Positions 39,595 through 51,843 of a DNA stretch of 64,000 bases are shown in pieces. The position numbers and the translations under genes were made by a program. Each line of letters begins with the position of its first letter. The stretch's first letter is position 1. This DNA comes from Shewanella sp. TC10 (GTDB taxonomy: Bacteria; Pseudomonadota; Gammaproteobacteria; Enterobacterales; Shewanellaceae): contig NZ_VKHR01000013.1 of NCBI RefSeq assembly GCF_009663145.1, forward strand, positions 32,649-96,648, given 5' to 3'. The notes under the pieces were generated by a model that was not told where the DNA came from, searched no databases, and saw nothing but the letters and a program-made list of their open reading frames with translations.

Positions 39595-42258
39595 ATGGGT
39601 AAATCGCTAGTTATTGTCGAATCACCGGCCAAAGCCAAGACTATTAATAAATACCTTGGTAAAGAATTCATCGTTAAATCGAGTGTAGGTCATATCCGTG
39701 ATTTGCCTACATCATCATCGCCTGACAGCAAGGTTGCGACTAAAACGCCTGCTGAAGTCAGGAAAATGGCTCCTGAAGAGAAAGCTAAATATAAGCTACA
39801 ACGCGACAAACGTGCGTTGGTGGCTCGCATGGGTATTAATCCTGAAAAAGGCTGGGCAGCCAAGTATCAAATATTACCTGGCAAAGAAAAAGTCGTTAAA
39901 GAATTAAAAGCACTTGCTGAAAAAGCTGACCATATCTATCTCGCAACCGATTTGGATAGAGAGGGAGAGGCAATTGCTTGGCATTTACAAGAGATCATTG
40001 GTGGTGACGAATCTCGTTATCAACGTGTTGTCTTTAATGAAATTACTAAGTCTGCGATTCAAGATGCATTTAGTGAACCTTCAGCTCTCGATACCAATAT
40101 GGTTAATGCACAGCAAGCACGTCGATTCTTAGACCGTGTCGTGGGTTTCATGGTGTCGCCGTTACTTTGGAAAAAAGTAGCGAGGGGATTATCTGCTGGT
40201 CGTGTTCAGTCAGTTGCAGTTCGCTTAGTCGTTGAGCGTGAAGGCGAGATTAAAGCATTTGTTCCTGAAGAGTTTTGGGATGTGCATGCTGATTTGGCGA
40301 CTTCTGAGCAACACAAATTAAAAATGCAGGTGGCTAAATTCCAGTCGGCTGCATTTAGTCCAATTGATGAAGCGCAAGCGCAAGTTGCATTAGATGCATT
40401 AAAAGATGCCAAGTTTGTTGTCACTGGTCGTGATGACAAAGCAACTTCGAGTAAACCATCTGCACCTTATATTACCTCGACACTGCAACAAGCAGCGAGT
40501 ACTCGCCTTGGTTTTGGTGTTAAAAAGACCATGATGATGGCGCAACGTTTGTATGAGGCTGGTCATATTACTTATATGCGTACCGACTCGACAAACTTGA
40601 GTAAAGAAGCTGTTGAAGGCGTGCGCGACATGATTGGTTCTGAGTACGGTAAGAAGTATTTACCTGAACAACCATTACGTTATGGCAGCAAAGAAGGTGC
40701 TCAAGAGGCGCATGAGGCTATCAGGCCGTCTAACGTCATTGTTCAGTCAGCATCTCTAACAGATATGGAAAGAGACGCTCAGCGTCTTTATGAGTTGATT
40801 TGGCGACAATTTGTTGCCTGTCAGATGACACCTGCTAAATACGATGCGACTCGCCTTACTGTCACTGCGGGTGATTATGAGTTAAAAGCCAGTGGTCGCA
40901 CATTACGTTTTGATGGTTGGACTAAAGTTCAGCCGCCAATGGGTAAGAAGAATGAAGAAGACAATACGTTACCTGCGCTAGAAAAAGGTGATGTGTTAAA
41001 TCTTAAAGATTTATTGCCTAAGCAGCACTTTACTAAACCGCCAGCGCGTTTCAGTGAAGCGTCTTTGGTAAAAGAGCTTGAGAAACGAGGCATTGGCCGT
41101 CCATCAACTTACGCAACCATCATTTCAACGATTCAAGATCGTGGTTATGTCAAAGTTGAGAATCGTCGATTCTTTGCTGAAAAAATGGGTGAAATTGTCA
41201 GTGACCGTTTAGTAGAAAGCTTCAGTGATATTATGAACTTTGACTTTACTGCTAGCATGGAGCAAACGCTCGATGATGTCGCACAAGGTAAGTTAGAGTG
41301 GAAAACCGTTCTCGATGGCTTCTATGCAGATTTAACTAAGCAACTTAAACATGCTGAATTAGATCCTGAAGAAGGCGGAATGCGTCTTAACGAGATGGTA
41401 CTCGCTGAAGATATTAAGTGTCCTACATGCGGTCGCCCAATGGGGATCCGTACAGGTACAACTGGGGTATTCTTAGGTTGTTCAGGTTATGCATTGCCTC
41501 CAAAAGAGCGTTGTAAAACCACGATGAACCTTACACCAGGTGAAGAAGCGGTTAGTGATAATGAAGATGCAGAAACAGATGCGCTTCGTGCGAAACATCG
41601 TTGTGGTATTTGTGGCACAGCAATGGACAGTTATTTAATTGATGAAGGCCGTAAACTACATGTATGTGGTAACAACCCGACATGTGAAGGTTATGAAATC
41701 GAAACTGGTCAGTTCAAAATTAAAGGCTATGAAGGTCCAATCATTGAGTGTGATAAATGCGGCAGTGATATGGAACTTAAAAATGGTCGTTTTGGTAAAT
41801 ACTTTGGCTGTACTAACACTGAGTGTAAGAACACCCGTAAACTGCTTAAGAGTGGTGAAGCGGCGCCACCAAAAGAAGATCCAATCTTCTTGCCTGATTT
41901 AAAATGTACTAAATCAGATGCGCACTTTGTATTGCGTGATGGCGCAGCAGGTATTTTCCTTGCGGCAAGTACTTTCCCTAAGTCTCGTGAAACTCGCGCG
42001 CCTTTAGTAGAGGAACTGGTTCGTTACCGTGAGCAGTTATGGCCCAAATATCAGTTTTTAGCTGATGCGCCTGTAACCGATGATGATGGCAACAAATCCG
42101 CTGTTAAATTTAGTCGTAAAACTAAGGAGCAATACGTTGCAACTGAAGTTGATGGCAAAGCAACGGGTTGGTCGTCTAAGTTTATCGGCGGTAAATGGGT
42201 AAGCGAGTCAACCAAGAAAAAACCAGCTAAGAAAGCGGTCAAGAAAAAGGCTTCTTAA
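39595..42258 (+). CDS. topA: DNA topoisomerase I
   Basis: TopA relaxes negative supercoils by single-strand passage. The 887-residue protein (E. coli 865) has the Toprim domain [22 protein letters not shown] with [13 protein letters not shown] near residues 119-131, and the active Tyr327 in [14 protein letters not shown]. At least three C-terminal Cys4 zinc motifs are visible (CPTCGR...[21 protein letters not shown]...[16 protein letters not shown]...CTNTEC) and the tail is Lys-rich ([14 protein letters not shown]). It is a single gene with an intrinsic terminator. Confidence 0.97.
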   Translation: MGKSLVIVESPAKAKTINKYLGKEFIVKSSVGHIRDLPTSSSPDSKVATKTPAEVRKMAPEEKAKYKLQRDKRALVARMGINPEKGWAAKYQILPGKEKVVKELKALAEKADHIYLATDLDREGEAIAWHLQEIIGGDESRYQRVVFNEITKSAIQDAFSEPSALDTNMVNAQQARRFLDRVVGFMVSPLLWKKVARGLSAGRVQSVAVRLVVEREGEIKAFVPEEFWDVHADLATSEQHKLKMQVAKFQSAAFSPIDEAQAQVALDALKDAKFVVTGRDDKATSSKPSAPYITSTLQQAASTRLGFGVKKTMMMAQRLYEAGHITYMRTDSTNLSKEAVEGVRDMIGSEYGKKYLPEQPLRYGSKEGAQEAHEAIRPSNVIVQSASLTDMERDAQRLYELIWRQFVACQMTPAKYDATRLTVTAGDYELKASGRTLRFDGWTKVQPPMGKKNEEDNTLPALEKGDVLNLKDLLPKQHFTKPPARFSEASLVKELEKRGIGRPSTYATIISTIQDRGYVKVENRRFFAEKMGEIVSDRLVESFSDIMNFDFTASMEQTLDDVAQGKLEWKTVLDGFYADLTKQLKHAELDPEEGGMRLNEMVLAEDIKCPTCGRPMGIRTGTTGVFLGCSGYALPPKERCKTTMNLTPGEEAVSDNEDAETDALRAKHRCGICGTAMDSYLIDEGRKLHVCGNNPTCEGYEIETGQFKIKGYEGPIIECDKCGSDMELKNGRFGKYFGCTNTECKNTRKLLKSGEAAPPKEDPIFLPDLKCTKSDAHFVLRDGAAGIFLAASTFPKSRETRAPLVEELVRYREQLWPKYQFLADAPVTDDDGNKSAVKFSRKTKEQYVATEVDGKATGWSSKFIGGKWVSESTKKKPAKKAVKKKAS

Positions 42259-42273
42259 ATAAATCTAGCTTTA

Positions 42274-42303
42274 AAAAATGGGACCTATTGGTCCCATTTT
42301 TAT
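42274..42303 (+). terminator. Intrinsic terminator after topA
   Basis: AAAATGGGACC, TATT, GGTCCCATTTTT forms a perfect stem with T run. Confidence 0.9.
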
Positions 42304-42725
42304 TGGCTAATTTTTATAGAGGTCTATTCTCGATAGCATAACTTAAATACTGTCACCTTGTTCAATTCAATCAAATATCGATACTTATCTTAACCAGCTT
42401 AAGTGTAGGTATTTAAACGCAGTCGCTCAAATATAGTCTTTTAAATGCAGTTGCTTAAACACAAGCACTTATAAATTTACGCAGAGCTGAGTAACCGAGT
42501 GCTCTAAGTTCAAGCAAGGCATTTGTGCTAGGTGCTACTTAAAATACTTCGTTGGTAGCAAATGATGATAAAAATTCGATACAGTTCGGTGAAATAGATA
42601 ATTCGAATAAATTGATGTTGTGGTAAACCGGGCTAGGTGAATTTTCTTCAGGCCATAAAAAAGCCTCTTACGAGGCTTTAATTAACAGTGGTGATATAAA
42701 TCTAAATTAAGAATATCTTTCGCTG
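42304..42725. other. Intergenic region between topA and the next gene
   Basis: About 420 bases with no gene. It holds a degenerate 28-bp direct repeat (42411-42438 and 42439-42466, sharing TTTAAA-GCAGT-GCT-AAA) and near its right end the minus-strand terminator. Otherwise nothing recognisable. Confidence 0.6.
42655..42682 (-). terminator. Intrinsic terminator of the 42726-43511 gene
   Basis: AAAGCCTC, TTAC, GAGGCTTT stem; on the minus strand it is followed by TTTTTT. Confidence 0.85.
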
Positions 42726-43511
42726 CTACCATTTCTTTTTAGGCTGGAATAGCATATCGATATCATCTTCTTCATTCTTTGGAGCTTTAACAACTTCTGG
42801 GTTCATCTGTTTCTGCTGAGCATTAATTTCTTCTAGTAACTCTTTAGCCTCTTCAACTTTTCGACTAATGAATGGGTCATTAGGTGTTTTGGCCTTAATC
42901 GCTTGTAAAGTCGCTAACGCTTTTGACACCATTTGCTTAGAAGAACCAAACTGTTTGAGAGAGTTAGCTGCACGTGAACGAGACAGCATCGACTCCACAT
43001 TAATACGTAACTGATAACTATCAATACGATTTTCAGCTTCACCAAAAACTTGAGGGTCGAGTTTACCTTTGTTGTTTTCGGCTCTAACAATGGCTTTGAG
43101 CTTCTTTAGCATTTGTACCAATTCTAGAATTTGTTTGTCATTATCTGGTAAGCGAAAGCTTTCAATAGCTAAAGCTTGTGAAGGGCTAGAGCTTAAGGTA
43201 GTAATTTGAGCTTGAATATCGGCAAGTCTACGCTGATAGTCAGCTTGCTGTGGTTGATTGTCGAGGTGAGCAAGTGATAACTCAAGCGCTTCATTAATTC
43301 GCTTATAAAGCACTAAAATCACACTGCTAGGGAATGAAGCTAAGCCTGTATTAGATAAAACATTTTCAGTTTCATTGATAATCGCTCTATGGCGTTTTAA
43401 TTCCATTCTACGTTCCGCTTCAGCACGTTCTTTTTGTTGCTGAATAACACTAATACCAATGATCAGAATAAAAAGTGCACCTAACAGTATCAATACCAAG
43501 GTAAAGGTCAT
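42726..43511 (-). CDS. Uncharacterised membrane-anchored coiled-coil protein
   Basis: The 261-residue protein has one N-terminal membrane helix (residues 2-24, MTFTLVLILLGALFILIIG) and a long cytoplasmic helical region rich in Glu, Lys and Gln (about 28-235), ending in an acidic-basic tail DDIDMLFQPKKKW. No known family was recognised. ATG at 43511 is preferred because ACGGA sits seven bases ahead; an in-frame TTG at 43526 would add five residues. It is convergent to topA and divergent from cysB. A scaffold or envelope role is possible but unsupported. Confidence 0.8.
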   Translation of the reverse strand: MTFTLVLILLGALFILIIGISVIQQQKERAEAERRMELKRHRAIINETENVLSNTGLASFPSSVILVLYKRINEALELSLAHLDNQPQQADYQRRLADIQAQITTLSSSPSQALAIESFRLPDNDKQILELVQMLKKLKAIVRAENNKGKLDPQVFGEAENRIDSYQLRINVESMLSRSRAANSLKQFGSSKQMVSKALATLQAIKAKTPNDPFISRKVEEAKELLEEINAQQKQMNPEVVKAPKNEEDDIDMLFQPKKKW

Positions 43512-44840
<1,329 letters not shown>

Positions 44841-44888
44841 TTTAATTATTCACAGTACAGTTAAGTGCAGGGACATTCTGATTAAAAC

Positions 44889-44918
44889 AAAAAATCTCGC
44901 CTAGGCGAGATTTTTTTA
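44889..44918. terminator. Bidirectional terminator between cysB and purN
   Basis: AAAATCTCGCC, TA, GGCGAGATTTT forms a strong stem with A run before and T run after; it serves both convergent units. Confidence 0.9.
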
Positions 44919-44938
44919 TCATTAATGACAGCAAAAGC

Positions 44939-45583
44939 TTAATCAGGAGCATAACCGTGAATGCCAATTAATTGGTCATCCAAATAGGCTTTGTTATCTA
45001 CCATGTTAAGTCTTTTTAAGCTAAACCACTTTACCACAAGTGGGTAAATAGCATGCTCTTGTTCATGAACGCGGCTAGATAAGGTTTCAACAGTGTCTTC
45101 TTCATAAACCGGTACTTTAGCCTGTAAAATAACAGGGCCAGCATCGAGTTTAGGAATAACAAAGTGTACACTGGCGCCATGTTCAGTATCTTTTGCGTCT
45201 AACGCTCTCTGATGGGTATGTAATCCAGCATACTTAGGCAATAAAGAAGGGTGGATATTGACCATTTTCCCCATGTATTGACTAACAAACTCATCAGACA
45301 AGATTCGCATAAAGCCGGCAAGCACGATTAAATCGGGTTGATACTGTTCAATGGCTTGCTGTAAACGCATGTCATACTGCTGACGGCTTTCATCCTTACG
45401 AGCGATAACACAGCTGGTATTGATTTCAGCATGATGAGCACGGACAAGGCCGTATGCATCAGGCTTATTGCTGATGACCCCAACGACTTCAGCGCTAAGG
45501 TTATCATCACAACCATCAATAATGGCTTGTAAGTTACTACCGTTCCCTGAAATAAGAACAAGAACGCGACAGCATTCAGACAT
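44939..45583 (-). CDS. purN: Phosphoribosylglycinamide formyltransferase 1 (GART)
   Basis: PurN transfers a formyl group from 10-formyl-THF to GAR in step three of purine synthesis. The 214-residue protein has RVLVLISGNGSNLQAIIDG at the N-terminus (phosphate loop) and the catalytic Asn-His-Asp set in MVNIHPSLLPKYAGLHTHQ and GASVHFVIPKLDAGPVI. The start abuts the purM stop without any spacer, indicating coupling. Confidence 0.96.
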   Translation of the reverse strand: MSECCRVLVLISGNGSNLQAIIDGCDDNLSAEVVGVISNKPDAYGLVRAHHAEINTSCVIARKDESRQQYDMRLQQAIEQYQPDLIVLAGFMRILSDEFVSQYMGKMVNIHPSLLPKYAGLHTHQRALDAKDTEHGASVHFVIPKLDAGPVILQAKVPVYEEDTVETLSSRVHEQEHAIYPLVVKWFSLKRLNMVDNKAYLDDQLIGIHGYAPD

Positions 45584-46621
45584 CTAGTTAATCTCCACTT
45601 GCTCTTCGTCACCTTGACGATTTGCAATTTCACCGATTAACCAAGCATTTTCACCTTCAGCTTTAAGCAATGCTAATGCAGCTTCTACTTTTTCAGCAGG
45701 AAGGGCAATGATCATACCTACGCCGCAGTTAAAGGTACGGTACATTTCAAATTGTTCAATGTTACCGTTTTCCATTAACCAGTCAAAAACGATAGGCCAC
45801 TGCCAAGAGTCACCTTTTACGACAGCTTTGCAGTCATCTGGTAGAACGCGTGGGATATTTTCCCAGAACCCGCCGCCAGTGATATGCGCCATTGCATGAA
45901 CTTCAGTTTGTTCAAGCAATTTTAGTAATGGCTTAACGTAAATTTTTGTTGGCTCTAATAAGTGTTCGATGAGTGGCTTACCAGCAAGATCTTGTTGTGG
46001 ATCTGCTTCGCTTACTTCTAATACTTTACGAACTAACGAGTAACCGTTTGAGTGAGGGCCTGTTGAACCTAAGGCAATCAGTGCATCGCCAGATTTAACT
46101 TTAGTTCCGTCAATAATGGCTTCTTTTTCAGCCACACCAACACAGAAACCTGCTAAATCGTAGTCTTCACCTTCATACATGCCAGGCATTTCAGCAGTTT
46201 CACCACCGATTAAAGCACAACCTGATTGATGACAACCTTCAGCAATACCATTAACTACTGATGTTGCAGTTTCAACATCTAACTTGCCAGTAGCGTAGTA
46301 ATCAAGGAAGAATAATGGTTCTGCGCCAGACACGATTAAGTCATTTACACACATAGCAACTAAATCAACACCAACAGTGTCATGCTTTTTGTAATCAATG
46401 GCTAAGCGTAACTTGGTTCCAACACCGTCAGTACCAGAAACTAATACTGGGTGTTTGTACTTAGTTGGCAATTCGCAAAGAGCGCCAAAACCACCTAGGT
46501 TGCCCATTACTTCAGGACGGTGAGTGCGTTTTACCGCAGATTTAATGTTATTGACTAATGCATTACCAGCATCGATATCAACGCCAGCGTCTTTATAGCT
46601 AAGTGGTGTAGGAGTGCTCAC
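45584..46621 (-). CDS. purM: Phosphoribosylformylglycinamidine cyclo-ligase (AIR synthetase)
   Basis: PurM closes the imidazole ring of AIR using ATP, step five of purine synthesis. Starting at GTG (46619-46621) the product is 345 residues, exactly the E. coli length, and begins [25 protein letters not shown] sits six bases ahead of that GTG; an upstream ATG at 46642 would add seven residues and is less likely. Family blocks [14 protein letters not shown] and [18 protein letters not shown] ([19 protein letters not shown]) are present. It is the first gene of purMN. Confidence 0.96.
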   Translation of the reverse strand: MSTPTPLSYKDAGVDIDAGNALVNNIKSAVKRTHRPEVMGNLGGFGALCELPTKYKHPVLVSGTDGVGTKLRLAIDYKKHDTVGVDLVAMCVNDLIVSGAEPLFFLDYYATGKLDVETATSVVNGIAEGCHQSGCALIGGETAEMPGMYEGEDYDLAGFCVGVAEKEAIIDGTKVKSGDALIALGSTGPHSNGYSLVRKVLEVSEADPQQDLAGKPLIEHLLEPTKIYVKPLLKLLEQTEVHAMAHITGGGFWENIPRVLPDDCKAVVKGDSWQWPIVFDWLMENGNIEQFEMYRTFNCGVGMIIALPAEKVEAALALLKAEGENAWLIGEIANRQGDEEQVEIN

Positions 46622-46862
46622 GGAGGATCCTCTAAGGTACATCGTTTTATGGGATTTTATGCGGCGCTATTCTATCAGCTTGTGATAGGCGTCGAAAGTC
46701 ATGTTTCAGGTTTATCCGATTATGAAAACAGTTTTCTGTAATGGTTTTAGCTGTTTAGCGTGAGATTGGCTGCAATTATGAAACTTTATGTTTTATAAAG
46801 AGAATAAATAAACTAGAATTTGAACAATTTGCGAAAAATATCTCATCATTAGGAGTGCAAAA

Positions 46863-47489
46863 ATGAAAGTTGTTGAAGTAAAACATCCGTTAATTCGTCA
46901 TAAAGTAGGGTTAATGCGCGAAGCTGAGATCAGTACTAAGCGTTTCCGTGAGCTAGCAACAGAAGTGGGTAGCTTATTAACGTACGAAGCAACTGCAGAT
47001 TTTGAAACTGAAACTGTCACTATTAATGGCTGGAACGGTCCAGTTGAGATTGAACAGATCAAAGGTAAAAAGGTTACAGTCGTTCCAATTCTGCGTGCAG
47101 GCCTTGGAATGATGGATGGCGTTCTTGAGCATATGCCAAGTGCTAAAATTTCTGTTGTCGGTATTTACCGTGACGAAGAAACGTTAGAGCCTGTGCCGTA
47201 TTTCGATAAGTTAGTAAGCAATGTAGATGAGCGTGTAGCAATTGTAGTCGACCCAATGCTTGCCACTGGCGGTTCAATGATTGCGACTATCGATTTACTG
47301 AAAAAGCGTGGCTGTGTATCGATTAAAGCTCTTGTGTTAGTTGCGGCGCCTGAAGGGATTAAAGCGTTAGAAGAAGCTCATCCTGATATCGAACTATTCA
47401 CTGCATCTATTGATGACTGCTTAAACGAGCAAGGTTATATTTTACCAGGCTTAGGTGATGCAGGTGATAAGATTTTCGGCACTAAATAA
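46863..47489 (+). CDS. upp: Uracil phosphoribosyltransferase
   Basis: Upp makes UMP from uracil and PRPP in pyrimidine salvage. The 208-residue protein (E. coli 208) starts [19 protein letters not shown] and has the PRPP loop [16 protein letters not shown] near residues 128-143 and the uracil site [22 protein letters not shown] lies just ahead of the ATG. It is divergent from purMN, an arrangement also seen in E. coli, and is closed by a terminator. Confidence 0.97.
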   Translation: MKVVEVKHPLIRHKVGLMREAEISTKRFRELATEVGSLLTYEATADFETETVTINGWNGPVEIEQIKGKKVTVVPILRAGLGMMDGVLEHMPSAKISVVGIYRDEETLEPVPYFDKLVSNVDERVAIVVDPMLATGGSMIATIDLLKKRGCVSIKALVLVAAPEGIKALEEAHPDIELFTASIDDCLNEQGYILPGLGDAGDKIFGTK

Positions 47490-47507
47490 GTTAGTTGGCT
47501 GAGAAAA

Positions 47508-47536
47508 TAAAAAAGGAGCCAATGGCTCCTTTTTTA
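47508..47536. terminator. Bidirectional terminator between upp and the antiporter gene
   Basis: AAAAAGGAGCC, AAT, GGCTCCTTTTTT; A and T runs on both sides. Confidence 0.9.
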
Positions 47537-47560
47537 TTGGGTGTTGTTAATTTTAACCGA

Positions 47561-48880
47561 CTACAGCACCATGGCTGCAATCCAACCAAAACCGATTAGC
47601 GGAATGTTGTAGTGAATAAAGGTAGGAATAACACTGTCACGGATATGATCGTGCTGGCCATCAGCATTCAGACCGGCAGTCGGACCTAACGTTGAATCTG
47701 ATGCCGGCGAGCCTGCGTCACCTAATGCTGCAGCAGTACCCACAAGTGCGATAGTCGCAGCTACAGAGAAACCGAAGGTTAAGGCTAATGGTACATAAAT
47801 AGTTGCAATAATTGGAATAGTCGAGAAAGAAGAACCGATCCCCATGGTAATCAGTAAACCAACGATTAGCATGAGTAATGCAGCTAAGGCTTTATTGTCA
47901 CCTATAATATCGCCTAATGAAGTCACAAGCGTGCTGACTTCTCCTGTTGACTTAACTACAGCTGCAAAGCCTGCGGCGGCAATCATGATGAAGCCAATAT
48001 TTGCCATCATCAACACACCTTGGTTAAACATATCTTGCCTAACATCAGGTTTAATAATGCCTGAGAAGCGGAAAATAATGAAACCAGTCAGGGCACCAAA
48101 AATCATCGAATCAGTTTGCAACTGCACAACCAATGTTGCCACGATGGCGACAAGAGAAATGACAATGGTCTTTTTATTAATGCCGACGGTTTCTTGCTCA
48201 ACTTCAATATCTTTAGCTTCATAAGTGCGTGGCTTACGATAGGTAATAAATACCGCAATTAACAAACCGGTAATCATACCCAGTGCAGGTAATAGCATTG
48301 CTGTAGGAATTTGCTCTTTAACTGCTTCAAGACCGTTATTATTCAAATTAGCCAGTAAGATATCATTTAAGAAAATACCTCCGAAGCCAATTGGTAAAAT
48401 CATGTAGGTTGTCACAAGACCAAAAGTGATAATACAAGCCACAAGACGACGATCAATTTGCAGTTTGCTTAACACATGCAATAAAGGTGGAATAAGAATT
48501 GGAATAAACGCAATGTGAATTGGCAGAATGTTTTGAGAGCTAATTGCCATCATTAAAATAGAGGCCAATAACAACCAACGTACCACCAATGTGTTGGTGC
48601 TGTTAGGCTCTTTACCGACTTTCTTAATGATGTTGTGGGAAATTAGCGTCGTTAAACCAGAATGAGATAACGCTGCAGCAAAGGCACCCAGTAAGGCATA
48701 ACTCAAAGCAATTTGTGCACCACCGCCTAGACCCTCGTTAAAGGCTGCGATAGTTTGATGAATATCTAAGCCTCCTACTAGACCTGCAACAAGTGCGCTT
48801 ATTGTTAGCGCAATGACAACATTCACACGCATGAGACTTAATGCAAGCATTAAGGTGACAGCAATTACGACCGCATTCAT
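47561..48880 (-). CDS. Na+/H+ antiporter family protein (NhaC/YuiF-like)
   Basis: The 439-residue protein is an inner-membrane carrier with about eleven helices, resembling the NhaC/ion-transporter superfamily. Conserved blocks include [19 protein letters not shown] near residue 55, [24 protein letters not shown], and a C-terminal [35 protein letters not shown]. The last block is characteristic of this family (key run [17 protein letters not shown]). Ion or solute is uncertain; some relatives transport amino acids such as histidine. It is a single gene convergent with upp. Confidence 0.82.
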   Translation of the reverse strand: MNAVVIAVTLMLALSLMRVNVVIALTISALVAGLVGGLDIHQTIAAFNEGLGGGAQIALSYALLGAFAAALSHSGLTTLISHNIIKKVGKEPNSTNTLVVRWLLLASILMMAISSQNILPIHIAFIPILIPPLLHVLSKLQIDRRLVACIITFGLVTTYMILPIGFGGIFLNDILLANLNNNGLEAVKEQIPTAMLLPALGMITGLLIAVFITYRKPRTYEAKDIEVEQETVGINKKTIVISLVAIVATLVVQLQTDSMIFGALTGFIIFRFSGIIKPDVRQDMFNQGVLMMANIGFIMIAAAGFAAVVKSTGEVSTLVTSLGDIIGDNKALAALLMLIVGLLITMGIGSSFSTIPIIATIYVPLALTFGFSVAATIALVGTAAALGDAGSPASDSTLGPTAGLNADGQHDHIRDSVIPTFIHYNIPLIGFGWIAAMVL

Positions 48881-49291
48881 ATTAATTTTTTCTTTTTAAG
48901 TTTTGTTATTAGATAGACATAGTGAGCTCATTCTTGTCTGTATCAAACCTCATGTCCAGTTTATCTATATTCAGTTTACAAAAAGTGTTGGCATGTAAGG
49001 AGGGTTTTTCATTGATGTAACGAGGCCTGTTACGATGTTGAATTTAATCTATAGTCTATTGAAAGTAAGGCATGGCGCGTTTTTTCAGCAGGTGAAACAT
49101 ATTTCATCCTAAAAGACTTATTTATTTAATCAATTAGGGGTAAGGTATATCGCAATTATCCTAATTAGATATTTTCAAACAAAAGCAATTGTGTGAGCTA
49201 TCTCGCATAATGGTTTCGTTTGGGTATAATGCTACTCAGATTAACAGGCATTGTTTTAAAGTTTTTTTCAATCCATAGATGGAGATATAAA
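48881..49291. promoter_or_regulatory. Divergent region between antiporter and peroxiredoxin genes
   Basis: About 410 bases. An inverted repeat GTAAC-N7-GTTAC at 49017-49033 may be an operator. TATAAT at 49225-49230 is a perfect -10 for the peroxiredoxin gene, though no good -35 sits 17 bases upstream, suggesting activator dependence. No other features. Confidence 0.5.
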
Positions 49292-49897
49292 ATGAGCGTA
49301 TTAGTAGGCCGTCCGGCCCCAGATTTTACTGCCGCAGCGGTTCTTGGTACTGGTGAAATTGTTGATAGTTTTAATCTATCTACAGCGATTAAAGGTAAAT
49401 CAGCAGTTGTTTTCTTCTACCCACTTGATTTCACTTTTGTGTGTCCTTCAGAGTTGATTGCTTTTGATCACCGTATTGAAGAGTTCACTAAACGTGGTGT
49501 TGAAGTTATTGGTGTTTCTATCGATTCTCAGTTCTCACATCACGCTTGGAGAAATACTGCTGTAGATAAAGGCGGTATCGGTGAAGTTAACTACACTTTA
49601 GTCGCTGACGTTAAGCACGAAATCTGTAAAGCATACGATGTTGAGCATCCAGAAGCTGGTGTTGCTTTCCGTGCTTCTTTCTTAATCGACAAAGAAGGTC
49701 AAGTTCGTCACCAAGTAGTAAACGACTTACCACTAGGTCGTAACGTTGATGAAATGCTACGTATGATTGACGCGCTACAATTCCACGAAGAGCACGGTGA
49801 AGTTTGTCCTGCTGGTTGGGAAAAAGGCGACAAAGGTATGACTGCAACGACTGAAGGTGTTGCTTCTTACTTAAAAGACAATTCTGACAAGCTTTAA
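49292..49897 (+). CDS. Typical 2-Cys peroxiredoxin (AhpC/PrxC-like)
   Basis: The enzyme reduces hydrogen peroxide and organic peroxides in the cytoplasm. ATG at 49292 (MSVLVGRPAPDFTAAAVLG, 201 residues) is preferred over an in-frame ATG at 49220, since GGAG precedes it and the length is right. The peroxidatic Cys51 lies in PLDFTFVCPSEL and the resolving Cys172 in HGEVCPAGW. It carries the GIGEVNYTL and YLKDN elements of sensitive-type typical 2-Cys enzymes. The reductant is probably thioredoxin or an AhpF elsewhere. A strong terminator follows. Confidence 0.93.
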   Translation: MSVLVGRPAPDFTAAAVLGTGEIVDSFNLSTAIKGKSAVVFFYPLDFTFVCPSELIAFDHRIEEFTKRGVEVIGVSIDSQFSHHAWRNTAVDKGGIGEVNYTLVADVKHEICKAYDVEHPEAGVAFRASFLIDKEGQVRHQVVNDLPLGRNVDEMLRMIDALQFHEEHGEVCPAGWEKGDKGMTATTEGVASYLKDNSDKL

Positions 49898-49914
49898 TCG
49901 CTTCTGTTAGATAA

Positions 49915-49943
49915 TAAAAAAGCTGCCTAGGCAGCTTTTTTTG
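49915..49943. terminator. Bidirectional terminator between peroxiredoxin gene and rnt
   Basis: AAAAAAGCTGCC, TA, GGCAGCTTTTTT forms a strong symmetrical hairpin with A and T flanks. Confidence 0.9.
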
Positions 49944-49959
49944 TGTCTTCAGTTTGATA

Positions 49960-50631
49960 TCAATTCTCAGAATCTTGTTTTACTTCATCTGCTTCTTCAC
50001 TCACCATTGGCCAACCGCCTAAAGTTTTCCACTTATTGACGATATAACAAAATAATTCAGCGGTTCGTTCAGTGTCGTACAAAGCTGAGTGTGCTTCTTT
50101 ATTATCAAAATCGATTCCAGCCATTTTACAAGCTTTTGCCAGTACAGTGTGACCAATCGCTAAACCTGCTAGCGTCGCGGTATCGAATGTGGCGAAAGGG
50201 TGAAATGGTGAACGTTTTAAATCGTTTCGCTCGATGGCTTTATTAACAAAACCAATATCGAATGCGGCGTTGTGAGCAACGATGATACAACGGTGGCAAT
50301 CTGCAGCTTTTTGCGCTTTTTTGACATTCTTGAAGATTTCTAAAAAGGCTTGTTTTTCATCTACTGCACCACGTAATGGATTTGTTGGATCTATGCCATT
50401 AAATGCCAATGCTTCAGGCTCAAGGTTTGACCCTTCGAATGGCTCAATATGAAAGTGCTGAGTTTTGTCTAATTCGATAAAACCATCGTCATTCATTTTA
50501 AGGGTGGTGACCGCTATTTCTAGCAACGCATCAGTGGCGGCGTTAAAACCTGCAGTTTCGACATCGATAACAACAGGAAAGTAGCCTCTAAAGCGGTGTT
50601 TGAATTTGTTTGCGTCGCAGATATCGCTCAT
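49960..50631 (-). CDS. rnt: Ribonuclease T
   Basis: RNase T is a DEDD-family 3'-5' exonuclease that matures tRNA, 5S and 23S rRNA ends and repairs DNA. From ATG at 50631 ([20 protein letters not shown]) the product is 223 residues. GAGG lies six bases ahead; a further ATG at 50643 overlaps that site and is disfavoured. The DEDD residues are in [20 protein letters not shown] and the C-terminal [14 protein letters not shown]. It is divergent from motY, a gene order known from vibrios. Confidence 0.96.
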   Translation of the reverse strand: MSDICDANKFKHRFRGYFPVVIDVETAGFNAATDALLEIAVTTLKMNDDGFIELDKTQHFHIEPFEGSNLEPEALAFNGIDPTNPLRGAVDEKQAFLEIFKNVKKAQKAADCHRCIIVAHNAAFDIGFVNKAIERNDLKRSPFHPFATFDTATLAGLAIGHTVLAKACKMAGIDFDNKEAHSALYDTERTAELFCYIVNKWKTLGGWPMVSEEADEVKQDSEN

Positions 50632-50770
50632 TAAAAACCTCATTCTCTAATATGTCGGCTATTATGCAAAAACTGCGGCTCAGTGTCATGTTTGATTGTG
50701 TGATTTCTCTGCTAAAGAATAATAAAACATTGCCGATAATAAAAATGTGACCAATAAACAGGGTGTTTTT

Positions 50771-51640
50771 ATGTGGCGTAAAGTAATTCTACTGTCGAGC
50801 TTAAGTTTTGTATTTCCTGCGCAAGCAGATCTGCAGCACTATGTTGCGTCTTTAGATGATTCAATGTGGCGTATTAGTCAAAATAGCCCAATTGAATGTC
50901 GCCTAGAGCATGATATTCCTGATTACGGTAAAGCCATTTTTACGAGCAAAGCAGGTAAAGATCTCAATCTTAATTTCACCCTCGATATGTGGAATAAGCC
51001 TGATCAGGTCACCAATGCTGAACTTATCAGTAAAGCCCCTCAATGGCGCCCAGGTGTTAATGAGAAAGCCATCACTAAACTTAAATATCAAAAGCAGTTT
51101 AATGGGGAAGTGCCTAAACAAGCCGCTTGGTCAATGCTGTCAGAACTCAGTAAAGGTATGCAGCCAACGTTTTACTATGCTGATTGGTATAATCAGTCTG
51201 ATAAAGTTGCTGTAGGTTTATCTGCAGCAAACTTCGGTGGCCAGTATCGACAGTTTCGCTCTTGCTTATCTACCTTATTACCCTACGGTTTCGATGATAT
51301 CGCTTTCACAGTGTTAAATTACGAAGAAGGTGGCACTAACTTAACCCGTTTTTCGAAGCAGCAATTAAACCGCGTACAAGAATATCTATCCTATGACTCA
51401 GATGTAGAGTTAATCTTTGTTGATGCTTACACTGATAGCTACGGTGGCCGTTCTATCAACCAGCGTGTATCAGAGCGTCGTGCTGATTCAGTCGCAGACT
51501 TGTTAGTGGCAAGTGGTATTGAAGAAAGTCGAATCCATAAAACGGGGCATGGTGAAAGGCGACATGTGGCTTCAAATAACTTAGTTGAAGAAAGAGCGCG
51601 AAATCGCCGTGTTGTGATAAAAATATCAAAAAGCATCTAA
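50771..51640 (+). CDS. motY: Sodium-type flagellar motor protein MotY
   Basis: MotY forms the T ring with MotX around polar flagellar motors, anchoring stator units to peptidoglycan. The 289-residue product from ATG 50771 has a signal peptide (MWRKVILLSSLSFVFPAQA), an N-terminal MotY domain, with ECRLEHDIPDYGKAIF near residue 45, and a C-terminal OmpA-like peptidoglycan-binding domain: VDAYTDSYGGRSINQRVSERRADSV (key run NQRVSERRADSV) and ARNRRVVIKI. AGGGTG precedes the ATG; an earlier in-frame GTG at 50747 is less likely. It predicts a polar, probably Na+-driven flagellum. Confidence 0.92.
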   Translation: MWRKVILLSSLSFVFPAQADLQHYVASLDDSMWRISQNSPIECRLEHDIPDYGKAIFTSKAGKDLNLNFTLDMWNKPDQVTNAELISKAPQWRPGVNEKAITKLKYQKQFNGEVPKQAAWSMLSELSKGMQPTFYYADWYNQSDKVAVGLSAANFGGQYRQFRSCLSTLLPYGFDDIAFTVLNYEEGGTNLTRFSKQQLNRVQEYLSYDSDVELIFVDAYTDSYGGRSINQRVSERRADSVADLLVASGIEESRIHKTGHGERRHVASNNLVEERARNRRVVIKISKSI

Positions 51641-51814
51641 TCTTGATGGTGAGTTTTGGTAGGCTTAGTATTTGAGAGTCCCTCAGGTCGCTTTACTTGA
51701 ACAGACAAAATAAAATAAGTACATATTGATAATGGTTTAGCAAATCCAGCTAAGCCATTTTTTATGCCTGTAAAAAGTGTTTATTTGAGTTTTTGAAAGT
51801 ACCAAATTTTAGAC

Positions 51815-51843
51815 AAAAAAAAGCCCGCTTAAAGTAAGCGGGC
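51815..51843 (-). terminator. Intrinsic terminator of the small-RNA candidate
   Basis: GCCCGCTT and AAGCGGGC form an eight-bp GC-rich stem around a five-base loop; on the minus strand it is followed by TTTTTTTT. There is no minus-strand gene for it to serve other than the small-RNA candidate. Confidence 0.9.

Noticed and set aside
46622..46862. Search for a PurR operator between purM and upp
   Set aside because: No sequence close enough to the PurR palindrome was found to support a call.
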